This document shows positions 31,744 through 40,690 of a DNA stretch of 64,000 nt, piece after piece. Source of the DNA: Sacculina carcini (taxonomy: Eukaryota > Arthropoda > Thecostraca > Sacculinidae); NCBI GenBank assembly GCA_916048095.2, contig OU696578.1, positions 6,048,007-6,112,006 of the forward strand, read 5' to 3'. The first letter of the stretch is position 1; every line of letters starts with the position of its first letter. Below the pieces are notes generated by a model that saw only the letters and a program-made list of their open reading frames with translations, made no database searches and was not told the DNA's origin. Position numbers and translations under genes: made by a program.

Positions 31744-32094
31744 GTGCTTCTAAACTCAAATCTAGCACATTTGTCGGACCTCAGATACGAGAAGTGCGGA
31801 AGGCCAGATTATCAGGCCTGTATTGAGGAGATGCTAAAGTCTTATGAGAATATGTGGTATCAAATGTCACTCAAGATTCATTTTCTCCATTTTCACCTCA
31901 ACTTATTCCCGCCAAAACTTGTAGCAGTGTGTGATGAGCATAAAGAAAAATTCCACCAAGATATTATGAAAATGGAGAGCGACTATCAAGGCTTATGGAA
32001 CCCCGGCATGATGGGAGACTCCTGCTGGATGCTCTTGCGTGACATCCCGAAGGCAAAATATACCAGATCTTCGAAGAAAAAAACATACGTTTGA
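31744..32094 (+). pseudogene. C-terminal fragment of a widespread uncharacterised invertebrate repeat protein
   Basis: The open frame carries MSLKIHFLHFHLNLFPPKLV, then DEHKEKFHQDIMKMESDYQG and MMGDSCWMLLRDIPKAKYTR. Proteins ending in SLKxHFLxSHLxFFPxN..SDEHGERFHQDI..MExRYQGxW...MxADYCWxLxRD occur in many copies in insects, cnidarians and other invertebrates; their function is unknown and they behave as repeats. Here the family's G in EHGERF is K and DYC is DSC. Only about the last 115 residues remain. Confidence 0.7.
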
Positions 32095-32106
32095 CTCTCT
32101 GTTGTA

Positions 32107-32840
32107 CTGTTGGTAGCCATGGCAACCGGCGTGAAAAACCAGCTGCACGGAGTGTTGCACAAGGGCCACCACGATTTCGCAAGAGTTCACCAATTATTCG
32201 CCTTTAGCAAGGCGTAAAATTGCGGAATTCTTTGACAAAATTGGCCTTTATAAAGGCGCATATGAGGTGTAATCGCTAAAAGAGTGCGCCTTTAAAAAGG
32301 CGTGAAGAGATGCGAGGGTTACGTTACAATGCAGAAAAAGCAGCTGGGTTTTTCCAGTGTATTAGCAGGTACAGCGTAGACTTGCAAAACAGCACGGCGA
32401 AATAACATTAAACACAAGGCGAGTATTGCAGAGGAGCAGCTGGAGATGTGCTTGCAGTGTTGCTGGAGAGAGTGGTGAGTGCGCAGGAACAATGCAAGCA
32501 CATCTCCAGCTGCTTCTCTGCAATACTCGCCTTGTGTTTAATGTTATTTCGCCGTGCTGTTTTGCAAGTCTACGCTGTACTTGCTAATACACTGGAAAAA
32601 CCCAGCTGCTTTTTCGGCATTGTAACGTACCCCTCGCATCTCTTCACGCCTTTTTAAAGGCGCACTCTTTTAGCGATTACACCTCATATGCGCCTATAAA
32701 GGCCAATTTTGTCAACGAATTCCGCAATTTTACGCCTTGCTAATGGCGAATAATTGGTGAACTCTTGCGCAATCGTGGTGGCCCTTGTGCAACACTCCGT
32801 GCAGCTGGTTTTTCACGCCGGTTGCCATGGCTACCAACAG
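32107..32840. repeat. 734-bp imperfect palindrome of two head-to-head LTRs
   Basis: Left arm 32107-32457 and right arm 32493-32840 are inverted copies along their whole length, differing at a few bases (for example CATTGTAACG versus CGTTACAATG contexts). The spacer is about 35 bp. The right arm plus spacer reads as an LTR starting TGTTGCTGG (32459) and ending CCAACA (32839), followed by a primer site. Each arm contains three short boxes of the type GCCTTTATAAAGGC, one with a TATA-like core. Confidence 0.88.
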
Positions 32841-33318
32841 TGGTGACCCCGACGTGATCACTCTGTTTTACTTTCCTTCTGTTTTGTCTTTCATCATCGT
32901 CATCATTTTCGGATTTTTGTCAAGACTTTCTGCCGGCTCAGGAGGCTGCACGCGGCCATCACCATCAACGCTATCGCTGCACGGACGCGTCACCTCGAAA
33001 CAGCAGCGACAGCGGCCGGCTCCGATGGTTGACAGCCAAGCTGGACGGCCCCCGTCAACGACGTCTGCTCTACAGATACGCGCGCCACGCCGACTCACTG
33101 GCGGCGCCTCAGCCTGGGCCTCATCCAGTTTTTCCACCCCAGCCACGCACACCACAACACATAAGCCTCCTGCAGCTCCACCAAAATTTCGCCGCTCGCC
33201 TTTGCAAATCGCATCGTTCGCCTCATGGTCACACACATCTTCCACCACTCGTCCTCGTTCACCAGCATTCCAACAAAGCCACATTCGCCGTTCGTCCTCT
33301 CCGTGGCCGCCCGTCTAG
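32827..33318 (+). CDS. Unrecognised open frame across the primer site
   Basis: From ATG at 32827, inside the LTR end, the frame crosses the primer site (MATNSGDPDVIT) and stays open to TAG 33316-33318. It has one hydrophobic stretch (residues about 10-28, FYFPSVLSFIIVIIFGFL) then a Ser/Pro/Arg/Thr-rich tail. I see no capsid or knuckle motifs, so this may be a translated leader or chance. It ends at a G17 tract. Confidence 0.3.
   Translation: MATNSGDPDVITLFYFPSVLSFIIVIIFGFLSRLSAGSGGCTRPSPSTLSLHGRVTSKQQRQRPAPMVDSQAGRPPSTTSALQIRAPRRLTGGASAWASSSFSTPATHTTTHKPPAAPPKFRRSPLQIASFASWSHTSSTTRPRSPAFQQSHIRRSSSPWPPV
32841..32858 (+). promoter_or_regulatory. tRNA-Trp-type primer binding site
   Basis: TGGTGACCCCGACGTGAT directly after the right LTR. 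This is the tRNA-Trp complement used by CsRn1/Kabuki-type Ty3 elements. Confidence 0.85.
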
Positions 33319-33335
33319 GGGGGGGGGGGGGGGGG
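33318..33335 (+). repeat. Poly-G tract, probable polypurine tract
   Basis: About 18 consecutive G, directly before the LTR-like TGTGCGGTAGCGAG at 33337. A 3' LTR is usually preceded by such a purine run. Confidence 0.6.
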
Positions 33336-33336
33336 A

Positions 33337-33651
33337 TGTGCGGTAGCGAGTAGCGCGGTGAATCAGCGAGGCACCGCTGCCTACACACCACGTGGCTGAA
33401 CTCTCTCCGCTCTCTCCAGATAGCTCATGATCTGCTGGCTTGCAGGAGCATCGCGCCACTGGGCGTGGCTTCAAGCGTTTGCGGACGTTTCCGCCAGGCG
33501 CCGCCACGGGCACTGGCTGCGGCATCTGGCGTGTTTGTATGTGTGTGTGTGTGTTTGTGTGTATGAGGCATGTGATTCACCAGTCGTCAAATAAACTCTC
33601 GCGAGGTAACTTGTGTTTAACCGGTGTAGCGAGGCGGCGCAATGTCTAACA
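33337..33651 (+). repeat. Kabuki/CsRn1-like 3' LTR
   Basis: Begins TGTGCGGTAGCGAGTAGC, has AATAAA at 33589, and ends GCAATGTCTAACA. It differs from the LTR at 32459, so the two do not belong to one element. GGCGGCGCAATG (33632-33643) and CATTGCGCCGCC form a 12-bp perfect stem across a 13-nt loop, at the LTR's end. Confidence 0.55.
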
Positions 33652-33989
33652 TCTAAGCATTGCGCCGCCTAACGAATCCGCTACTATGAATTGTGTAATT
33701 ATGCCATCCGTGTATATTTAATCACTCAGTATTTTTTATCTATCCTGTTTTATGTTATAAGCTGTTGCAACTTTTGACATGTGCACATATAATATCTGTT
33801 TATACTCAAATGAGAACTTTAAAAGTAAGAAAACTAGAGGTGATAGAGCAAACATATTTTTAAATTTGAATTCAGCGCACAAAAATTACAACAAAAAACA
33901 CCTATCTCCATTCTTGCCTCTGACCAATTTTTTTAGCCAGTGTTATGGTTATGTATACCCCAGTCCCTTGCAGTTTCCAGTCCTCGTGC

Positions 33990-35655
33990 AGGTACAACAC
34001 ATCACAATGCGGTTTTCACGGCGGTCAAGCGCGCGTTGGCCAGTCTTCCTGTGCTTGGTCACTTCGATCCAACGCGGCCCACAATGCTGGAGACGGACGC
34101 AGCACATGAACAAGGCCTCGGATTCATGCTTCGCCAGTGGGATAATCAAGGCCGTTGGCAGTTGATTCAGTGTGGGTCGCGATTTCTGTCCGACACCGAA
34201 ATCAGGTATGCTGTGTGTGAGTTGGAGATGCTGACATGGCAGCATGTGCGGGCATGCCAGAAACGCCATCAGTATCTGGCCGGCCTCCCCACGTTCAGTG
34301 TGGTCACCGATCACAAGCCTCTCGTGACGATGCTGAACGAGAAGGCACTCGGATATATATCCAACCCGCACCTGCAACGTATGCGACAGCGCCTGCTGCA
34401 CCTTGCTAGCTGGAGATCGGGTGCAAAGCACAACATCGCCTGCGCTCTATCACGCGCACCTCCTAGCATGCTGATGCTGACGCGGACGTTGACGAGCGCT
34501 CGTCTGGATTCTTCATCCAGACGCTGGACGCATTCACAGACGCAGACGACCTGGGTCATCGCACGTCACCGATTGACACCACCCTGGAGGCGGTGCGATC
34601 TGTGTTTCTGGCCGACGAAGAGTGCTGCCAATTGATGACGTACGTGCTGGGCGGCTTCCCTCAGCACAAACATCTGCTGTCCACCAGTATCCACCCTTTC
34701 TGGGGCGGATGCGACAAGCCCACTTCCGACCATGGGCTGGTTATGGTCGTCTGACGCCTGCTTGTACCCAGGTGTTTGCGGAATGACACGCTCCGTCGGC
34801 TCCACGACAGTCACCAGGAGCAGGCCAGGACTGTGCAACGCGCACGGTAAATTGTCTTCTGGCCGAGGCTGAACAACGAAATCGCAACTGCCGTAGCATC
34901 GCGCCGGAAATGTCTGCAGTACAAACACAGCCAGCAAAAGGAGTCATACCTGACGGAACCGCACCCGACACGTCCTTTCGAATTGGTGTCCGCGGATTTC
35001 TTCCAGCGCGCAGGTAAGACCTACCTCGTGTACGCGAACCAGTTCTTCAACTGGCCACTGGTGTTCGCCTGTGGCCGGGACACCTCCGCTCATCAGCTGG
35101 TGAAGCTGATCCGGCAGGTGTTTGCCATGACGGGGGTTCCGACCGTACTTTCGTCAGAGGGCGGTCCACAGTTCACGGCACGCCACACCGCCGAATTTCT
35201 GCGACTTTGACACATACGTCATCGCGTCTCCAGTCCGCACTTCCCGTGTTTTAATGGGCACACTGAGTCTGCCGTGAAACGGATGAAGCGGCTCATTCAG
35301 AAGGCGTCGCACGAAGGGAACGTCGACACAGCCGCCTTTTTGCCGTTCTGTCGGAGCTGTGTAACGTGCCGGGTGCCGACGGTCGCTCTCCCGCGCAGCT
35401 TTTGTACGGCCGCCCCGTGTCGTCCGCCGCTTCTGCGCATACACGCTCGTTCCTTCCGGAGTGGCAGCCGCCCACCGACGAACGGCGACCTTGCCCGGCA
35501 AGCAGGTCACCCAATACAACCGGTCGGCTAAAGCGTTGCCGCCCCTGCTCCCGGCGCCAGGGTGGCTCTACAGGACCCGACATCCGGCCGCTTGGACCGG
35601 ACTGACGTGGTCGCCTTGACTGGCCGTCGCCGCCAGTACGCTGTGCGCTGTATAA
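33990..35655 (+). pseudogene. Ty3-type RNase H and integrase fragment
   Basis: RNase H: LETDAAHEQGLGFMLRQWDN, CGSRFLSDTEIRYAVCELEM, SVVTDHKPLVTML and NIACALSRAPP. After a break at about 34430 the integrase follows: HPFWGGCDKPTSDHGLV, VSADFFQRAGKTYLVYANQF with FNWPLVF, VLSSEGGPQFTARHTAEFLR (catalytic Asp changed to Glu in SEGGPQF), FNGHTESAVKRMKRLI with Glu, and the C-terminal YNRSAKALPPLLPGARVALQ. Three or more frameshifts; both ends lack LTRs. RT is missing. Confidence 0.85.
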
Positions 35656-35875
35656 TATTTTAATAAATTTACGCATTTGAACACAGCAATGGAAAGGCCA
35701 ATGTTCGCGTGAATTTATGCATGGGCAAAACCTTACAGCCCCGGCAGACACACCGCAGGTTCGGCCGCACGGGTTTTGCAGTCACCGCCGGCACAAATAC
35801 TGCACGGCTGCGCGCACACAAAACCCGCAGTGCGACAATTTGGCTAGTCTTTTCAGAAACGAACCCAAACGTTTC

Positions 35876-35946
35876 ACCTCGCCAGGGAATCGAATCCTGG
35901 AACTCTCGTGCACAGAGCGTGTGTCTTAGCCACTCGACTACGAGGC
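35876..35946 (-). tRNA. tRNA-like sequence (anticodon reads GCA), likely pseudogene or SINE head
   Basis: 71 nt on the minus strand with a 7-pair acceptor stem (GCCTCGT/GCGAGGT, two wobble pairs), a D arm with TAGTCGAGTGGCTAAG (box A), an anticodon stem of 4-5 pairs with the loop GTGCACG, and a T arm CAGGATTCGATTCCCTG (box B, one mismatch). The loop has C rather than a purine after the anticodon, and the D arm is of the Ser/Leu type, so a working tRNA-Cys is unlikely. The flanking 35660-36270 holds no other gene. Confidence 0.5.
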
Positions 35947-36271
35947 TGTGCGCTTGACACACGGCTGACACTCTACTGGCGCAACCGCAGACAACTGCGG
36001 CTCGCAACCAACACACTCTCGTCCGGGGTGCAGCCGCAGCTCGAAATGCAGCCGCCACCCGAGAGGCAGCCGCCGCCATCTGTTGGTACGGCGCCGCACA
36101 GCAATCGTCACAGGAGATCAGCAGCAGACCCGCAACACCGCCGCCGGGGGAGAATTTGGGCGGTACATCAGATATCTCACAAACACTGCAACTCCGCCGG
36201 AGCGCCCGACCACGCAGACCACCGTCGCATCTGAGTGATTACGTCTGCAGAGCCAACATCGCCCCTTCCAC

Positions 36272-36540
36272 TGTAGTTAACAGACACGAACGAGTCTCCC
36301 AGCAAACTGCGCTTTATTGTCACTGAGCATTGCAACTGCACACATACACACATGCAATCATACACGCATCCGTAAGACAATACCGCATTCATGCACACAC
36401 ACACACAATCACATACATACACAACCGTAACACAATATCATCGTTCTGCAGGATTGATTAGTCAGCGCACACACATACAGGCAGTCACACCAATACACTC
36501 ACACTCACTTGCATATACACATAAATGCATATGCATTACA
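36272..36540 (-). repeat. 3' LTR
   Basis: On the minus strand TGTAATGCATATGCATTTAT...GTTAACTACA. Internal CA-rich repeats. Compared by eye with 40413-40685 it differs at only a few bases plus a CA-repeat length change. Confidence 0.9.
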
Positions 36541-36906
36541 TCCCCACCTGACTTATAAGTCATATTCACACGCAAATCGTGCACATGCATATAAAATATC
36601 CCCACCTGACACCGCAACAACTTACAGTTCACACGAACACTTAAATAGAAAAACAAAAAACATACACAATGAGAGCAAATACAGACAAGCACATCAGAAA
36701 CTCAAGTGGCGAGGCACAGGGTTGGCTCGCAACAGTCGAGTCCCACAACGACTGGGCATCGTGTCAGCTTGCTCGACCACTGGTGCGGTCTGATTCAGCG
36801 GCCCGGCAATCACCGATGACGACAAAACTGTGGTTGATACTGACACACACGATCTAGTTGGTGCGATCTCAATATATGATTGTGTTGTTCGACGGGGCGA
36901 TTGTGC

Positions 36907-38619
36907 CTATACTCTCGATGTTTTCAATCGGAGATTGCGAACATGATACGGCACACCATCAACCTCTACACACTGGTCAGAAACAACACGCGTAACAGCT
37001 CCAACAGCAGATCGTGAATCACAGCGGCTACCTCTTCTTCGAACCCAGACTGAGTCGCCTGGTTTATAGCCCAGTGATCGCCGAAGAACTGCTTCTTGAC
37101 CGCTTTGTTTAGGCAGCATACGAGGTGTTCGAATATCGTACCTGTATATTTGACTTGCTGATGTAGTTGACTCTCGACAATTATCTCTGGGAGACACATT
37201 GTGCCAAAAAACAGCTTCAGCAACTGAGCAATTAGACCTCGCTCTGATTGTCTTGACACTGCGATGGCTGCGCTCTATGATGCCATTGCCGCCGGCTTGA
37301 TAAACACATGGAAAGCGAAGATGAATTCCCCATTTTCTCATCAAGGCGCTGAAATTACTTCCACGAAACACGGCTGTATTGTCAGCTAGAATTTCTGCAG
37401 GTGCACCTCGCTCAAAAAACACACTTTCCAGCTGACTGATGATGTTGCTGCTGCTCTGACACCTCAATTGGCGCCATACAGCAAACCGCGACGCACCGCA
37501 ATCTATCAGTGTGAGATAGTGTTGCGCGCCAATGTGTGTGACGTCAATAGCAACGCGCTGCCACAGTCCACAAACATCAACTTTCCCTTTCTTCCACCGC
37601 ACTGGCGCTGGATCCACCGACTGACAAGCCTCACATGACCGCACTGATGTTTGCACGTCTCGTCGCCTGACGGTTGGATCACGCTTCCTCACAAAATACA
37701 GCGTTCGGCGCTCTCCCGGGTGCCCGCACGACTCATGCACTGATTTCACCAACTCATTAATTCTCTCCAATTTTGTGCAGCAAACAACTTCTTCTCTCAC
37801 GCCGACGGATTTCAACCAATGTTGAGATACACGTGTGAGCTGATCTGCAATATTGCACGAAGAAGATACATATTTTTCACTCAGCTTGAGGTTATACTCT
37901 CGCACCATCGATACCAGTGTTGCCAGGCGTCTGCGTATCAGCATCTCACTGATTGCTCTAGTTTGCAGTCTGGCTCGACCACTCAGAGCATCACGAACCC
38001 AGTGATAAACTGTCTGTGAATCTGTGAGCAGTTTAAATTCTGTGACACCCCACATGAGTGCCAAATTCACGCCTTTAACGGCAGCATCCAACTCCGCTAG
38101 GCTGATGTGCGCAGCATCGTCAGTGCGCAACCAGCACCCGTCCTCGACAACACAGCCGTCAATTTCCAGAACAACGCCTAGTGCCACAGAGCTGGCATCT
38201 GTCCACACTTTGACATTTTTCACACCCACGTCCCAACGACCAGTTGCTGGGTCAGACTTCCTGACACGATCAATTGTCTCCGTCAACATTTGCCTGATTT
38301 TGCTGTCATCTTGCAGTACGTCATCCCAGCCATTAGTGACGGCGTTGGCTCTCCGTTTTATAAATGCCGCTGCTACTCTCAGCCATCTACACACCGGCAG
38401 ATGACCAGTGAGTTTTCCGCATAGTGAAAACACCGACCGGCGAGTGAGCTTATCGGGAATCACACCGAAGTCGTTATCTCGCTGCCAGTGCAGATGGTCG
38501 TGTTTTTTCTCGATACGAAAACCGAGCACCCGAGCACCACCATCCAAACGTTCAGGTGCCTTACACTCCAGACCATACGCTCTCAAGTGATTCACAACGG
38601 CTTGGGTGCTGACAATCAC
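36907..38619 (-). CDS. RT connection, RNase H and integrase of the full-length element
   Basis: Open frame of about 570 codons. RT thumb (QAVVNHLRAYGLECKAPERL, LTRRSVFSLCGKLTGHLPVC), RNase H (VWTDASSVALGVVLEIDG; SLAELDAAVKGVNLAL; LLTDSQTVYHWV; CNIADQLTRV), integrase zinc domain (HESCGHPGERRTLYFV ... CEACQSVDPAPV), core (YLTLIDCGASRFAVW; EILADNTAVFRG; NGIIERSHRSVK, giving D,D,E), and a C-terminal domain (LGYKPGDSVWVRRRGSRCDS ... VEVDGVPYHVRNLRLK). The frame equals that of the protease; a 1-nt deletion at 38618 separates it from the RT palm. Confidence 0.92.
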   Translation of the reverse strand: MIVSTQAVVNHLRAYGLECKAPERLDGGARVLGFRIEKKHDHLHWQRDNDFGVIPDKLTRRSVFSLCGKLTGHLPVCRWLRVAAAFIKRRANAVTNGWDDVLQDDSKIRQMLTETIDRVRKSDPATGRWDVGVKNVKVWTDASSVALGVVLEIDGCVVEDGCWLRTDDAAHISLAELDAAVKGVNLALMWGVTEFKLLTDSQTVYHWVRDALSGRARLQTRAISEMLIRRRLATLVSMVREYNLKLSEKYVSSSCNIADQLTRVSQHWLKSVGVREEVVCCTKLERINELVKSVHESCGHPGERRTLYFVRKRDPTVRRRDVQTSVRSCEACQSVDPAPVRWKKGKVDVCGLWQRVAIDVTHIGAQHYLTLIDCGASRFAVWRQLRCQSSSNIISQLESVFFERGAPAEILADNTAVFRGSNFSALMRKWGIHLRFPCVYQAGGNGIIERSHRSVKTIRARSNCSVAEAVFWHNVSPRDNCRESTTSASQIYRYDIRTPRMLPKQSGQEAVLRRSLGYKPGDSVWVRRRGSRCDSRSAVGAVTRVVSDQCVEVDGVPYHVRNLRLKTSRV

Positions 38620-39085
38620 TCATCTACCAGCACATCGTCAATGTAAGATGAAGTGGCAGAATGTATCAGTGAAATTCGTTTTAGCACAGCTTCTAGAATC
38701 GTCTGCATTATTATTGGTGCTACATTGAGCCCAAAACCCAGACGAGTCATACAATAACGGCGACCACGAAATTTCACTGTTTGGTACTTCCACAAATCAG
38801 GTCGTGCTGCTATCTGCAGATATGCTTTTCGCAAGTCTATCAATGCAGTGTTGCAGCTGCGTCGCCGCCATTGTCTTAATTTGTCTGCGCAGACGTCTGA
38901 GTGAGCAGTGAATGGCTGTACGTGCTTATTCAGCTTTCTGTAACCAAGTACAGGTCTCACCTTTCTCATATTATCCTGCACAAAAGCCATCAATGGAATG
39001 AGACCTTTCACAGGGCCATGTTTCCTCTCATCATGCAATTGCAGCCTGCCGCGATCAATCCAGTTCAAGATCTCACTTTCAAAAT
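38616..39085 (-). CDS. Reverse transcriptase palm of the full-length element
   Basis: KVRPVLGYRKLNKHVQPFTA, TALIDLRKAYLQIAARPDLW, MTRLGFGLNVAPIIMQTILE and the intact catalytic SSYIDDVLVDE. It begins after a TTTT at about 39083-39086, where one extra T shifts the frame from the protease, and ends at 38616, where a missing base shifts it back. The two single-base changes compensate each other. The N-terminal boundary is set by the shift rather than by a real start codon. Confidence 0.88.
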
Positions 39086-39672
39086 CTTCTAGCGTTTGCT
39101 TTGACGCTATACTGAGCTACTTTGTTATCTAGAGATATGGGAGCACAGTCATCACTCCATTTCCAAGCAGCAGTCCACTGCCTTCTAGCAGAATCAAATT
39201 TGGCTGTAAAATCTGTCTGGTCAACAACAATGTCTTGTATAGCCAATGCTTCTACATTTGGCCTTCCGGTGGCTGCACGACCGCAACTGCAGGAAACAAT
39301 CTCTCCCTCGCCAGTAATAACCGCTCCGCCAAGAGCCGATATACCGTTCATTCTCAGGACAAAATTGAAGTTTAGAGGACAAAAGTTCACCACCAATGCT
39401 TCAACAAATTTCGGTGGTTGACGAGGAACTCTCAGACAGACAGTGGTAGAGCCAAGACATCGGTGACTAACACCACTCATTGGTAGAATGCTTACATCAC
39501 ATTTTTTCCAATATGCACAACACGATACACTAAGAAGACAACTCGAACAGCCAGTATCAACCAAGATCGGCATTGTTGTGTCGTTCACCTCCATATCAAT
39601 TGACAACACGGCATCTTTATTAGACGACGAGAGGAAGCCGACACCTATGCGTCCCCCCGTTTGCCGTTTCCC
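39079..39672 (-). CDS. Retropepsin of the full-length element (-1 frame)
   Basis: Read in the -1 frame from the slip site at 39672-39666. Linker, then MEVNDTTMPILVDTGCSSCL with the catalytic DTG, FVEALVVNFCPLNFN and FVLRMNGISALGG, the hydrophobic-hydrophobic-G motif, then a spacer (WTAAWKWSDDCAPISLDNKV) like that in the sister at 4.0 kb (WTAEWKWKQEP). Releases the mature proteins from Gag-Pol. Confidence 0.88.
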   Translation of the reverse strand, partial: GKRQTGGRIGVGFLSSSNKDAVLSIDMEVNDTTMPILVDTGCSSCLLSVSCCAYWKKCDVSILPMSGVSHRCLGSTTVCLRVPRQPPKFVEALVVNFCPLNFNFVLRMNGISALGGAVITGEGEIVSCSCGRAATGRPNVEALAIQDIVVDQTDFTAKFDSARRQWTAAWKWSDDCAPISLDNKVAQYSVKANARRF

Positions 39673-40391
39673 GAATTAATATATTTTACGTTGGTTCTGC
39701 AATGACGAGCAAAGTGACCAGGTTTACCGCAGTTAAAACATATTAACTTGCGTCTTGACATGGATGTGGTCGTGTCAGAGCTCACCTGATTTTTGTTGCG
39801 CACACAGTTACGGTCCGTTCTCTGTTCGTTGGTAGATACACCGTATGCAAAAGCGTTAGAAACGTTGTCTACAGATTGGATGTCCGCCGAGCGAATTCCA
39901 GCTTCAACTTGTTTCGAGCAGACGAGAAGCTGTTCTAGGCTGAGCTCTGCGCCACTGGTAGCCCTCACAGTCTGCTGTATTTCTGGTGGAAGTAGGTGGA
40001 GAAACTGACAGGCCACCCATTTCTCATCAGACGGCGCGAGGTCACTTTTTTCTGCGACACATAATGCCAATTTCTTCAACTCCGCCATGAACGAATCCAG
40101 CGACTCAAAGTTACGACTGTTGCACATTCTGAATTGTTCGTAGGCAGAACACGGAGTCGTGCCGAACGACAGCTGAAGGGCTTTCACAATACTCTTCCCA
40201 TTTTGTCTTGATTCTTCTGAGAGCTGCTGGCAAACCTGAAACGCTTTCCCCTCGAGAAAAAGAGGGAACAGTGACGCCAAATCCTCAATCTTCTTCAATT
40301 TGGCAGCGTACCTGAGCTTCTCAATCCACACTGACAAATCCGTAGCTCCATCGAACGTACGAATTATTTCCGATAGCTTAACTGAATCCAT
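39645..40391 (-). CDS. Gag of the full-length element
   Basis: Intact 248-codon gag starting 22 bases after the LTR. IRTFDGATDLSVWIEKLRYA, then SLFPLFLEGKAFQVCQQLSE, FGTTPCSAYEQFRMCNSRNF, FLHLLPPEIQQTVRATSGAE and one CCHC knuckle CFNCGKPGHFARHC. The C-terminus contains the slippery heptamer; stop at 39647-39645. The sister gag at 2836 has two knuckles. Confidence 0.92.
   Translation of the reverse strand: MDSVKLSEIIRTFDGATDLSVWIEKLRYAAKLKKIEDLASLFPLFLEGKAFQVCQQLSEESRQNGKSIVKALQLSFGTTPCSAYEQFRMCNSRNFESLDSFMAELKKLALCVAEKSDLAPSDEKWVACQFLHLLPPEIQQTVRATSGAELSLEQLLVCSKQVEAGIRSADIQSVDNVSNAFAYGVSTNEQRTDRNCVRNKNQVSSDTTTSMSRRKLICFNCGKPGHFARHCRTNVKYINSGNGKRGDA
39666..39672 (-). promoter_or_regulatory. 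-1 frameshift site GGGAAAC
   Basis: On the minus strand the 0-frame codons read TCG GGA AAC, so G_GGA_AAC fits X_XXY_YYZ. It lies eight codons before the gag stop. Shifting here by -1 opens the frame that runs directly into the protease. The sister copy has GGAAAAC at the equivalent place (3543-3549). Confidence 0.8.
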
Positions 40392-40412
40392 GCTAATACG
40401 TGCGAACTAGCT

Positions 40413-40685
40413 TGTAGTTAACTGACACGAACGAGTCTCCCAGCAAACTGCGCTTTATTGTCACTGAGCATTGCAACTGCACACATACGCACATGCAATC
40501 ATACACGCATCCGTAAGACAATACCGCATTCATGCACACACACACACACACAAGCACATACATAAACAACCGTAACACAAAATCATCGTTCTGCAGGATT
40601 GATTAGTCAGCGCACACACATAGAGGCAGTCACACCAATACACTCACACTCACTTGCATATACACATATATGTATATGCATTACA
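40413..40685 (-). repeat. 5' LTR
   Basis: On the minus strand TGTAATGCATATACATATAT...GTTAACTACA, followed by AGCTAGTTCG, the position of the primer site. See the 3' LTR at 36272. Confidence 0.9.
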
Positions 40686-40690
40686 TCCAC

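Larger units (their letters stand above)
36272..40685 (-). mobile_element. Full-length LTR retrotransposon with 5-bp TSD
   Basis: 4414 bp on the minus strand. The 5' LTR (40413-40685) and 3' LTR (36272-36540) are nearly identical, and TCCAC flanks both sides (36267-36271, 40686-40690). gag, protease, RT, RNase H and integrase are in that order. Polypurine tract GTCAGGTGGGGA at 36541-36552, with a second copy of GTCAGGTGGGGAT at about 36598-36610. It belongs to the same family as the elements at 0.3-1.3 kb and 2.4-6.1 kb. Pol has two compensating 1-nt frameshifts around the RT core, so it is recently dead or very nearly intact. Confidence 0.92.
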
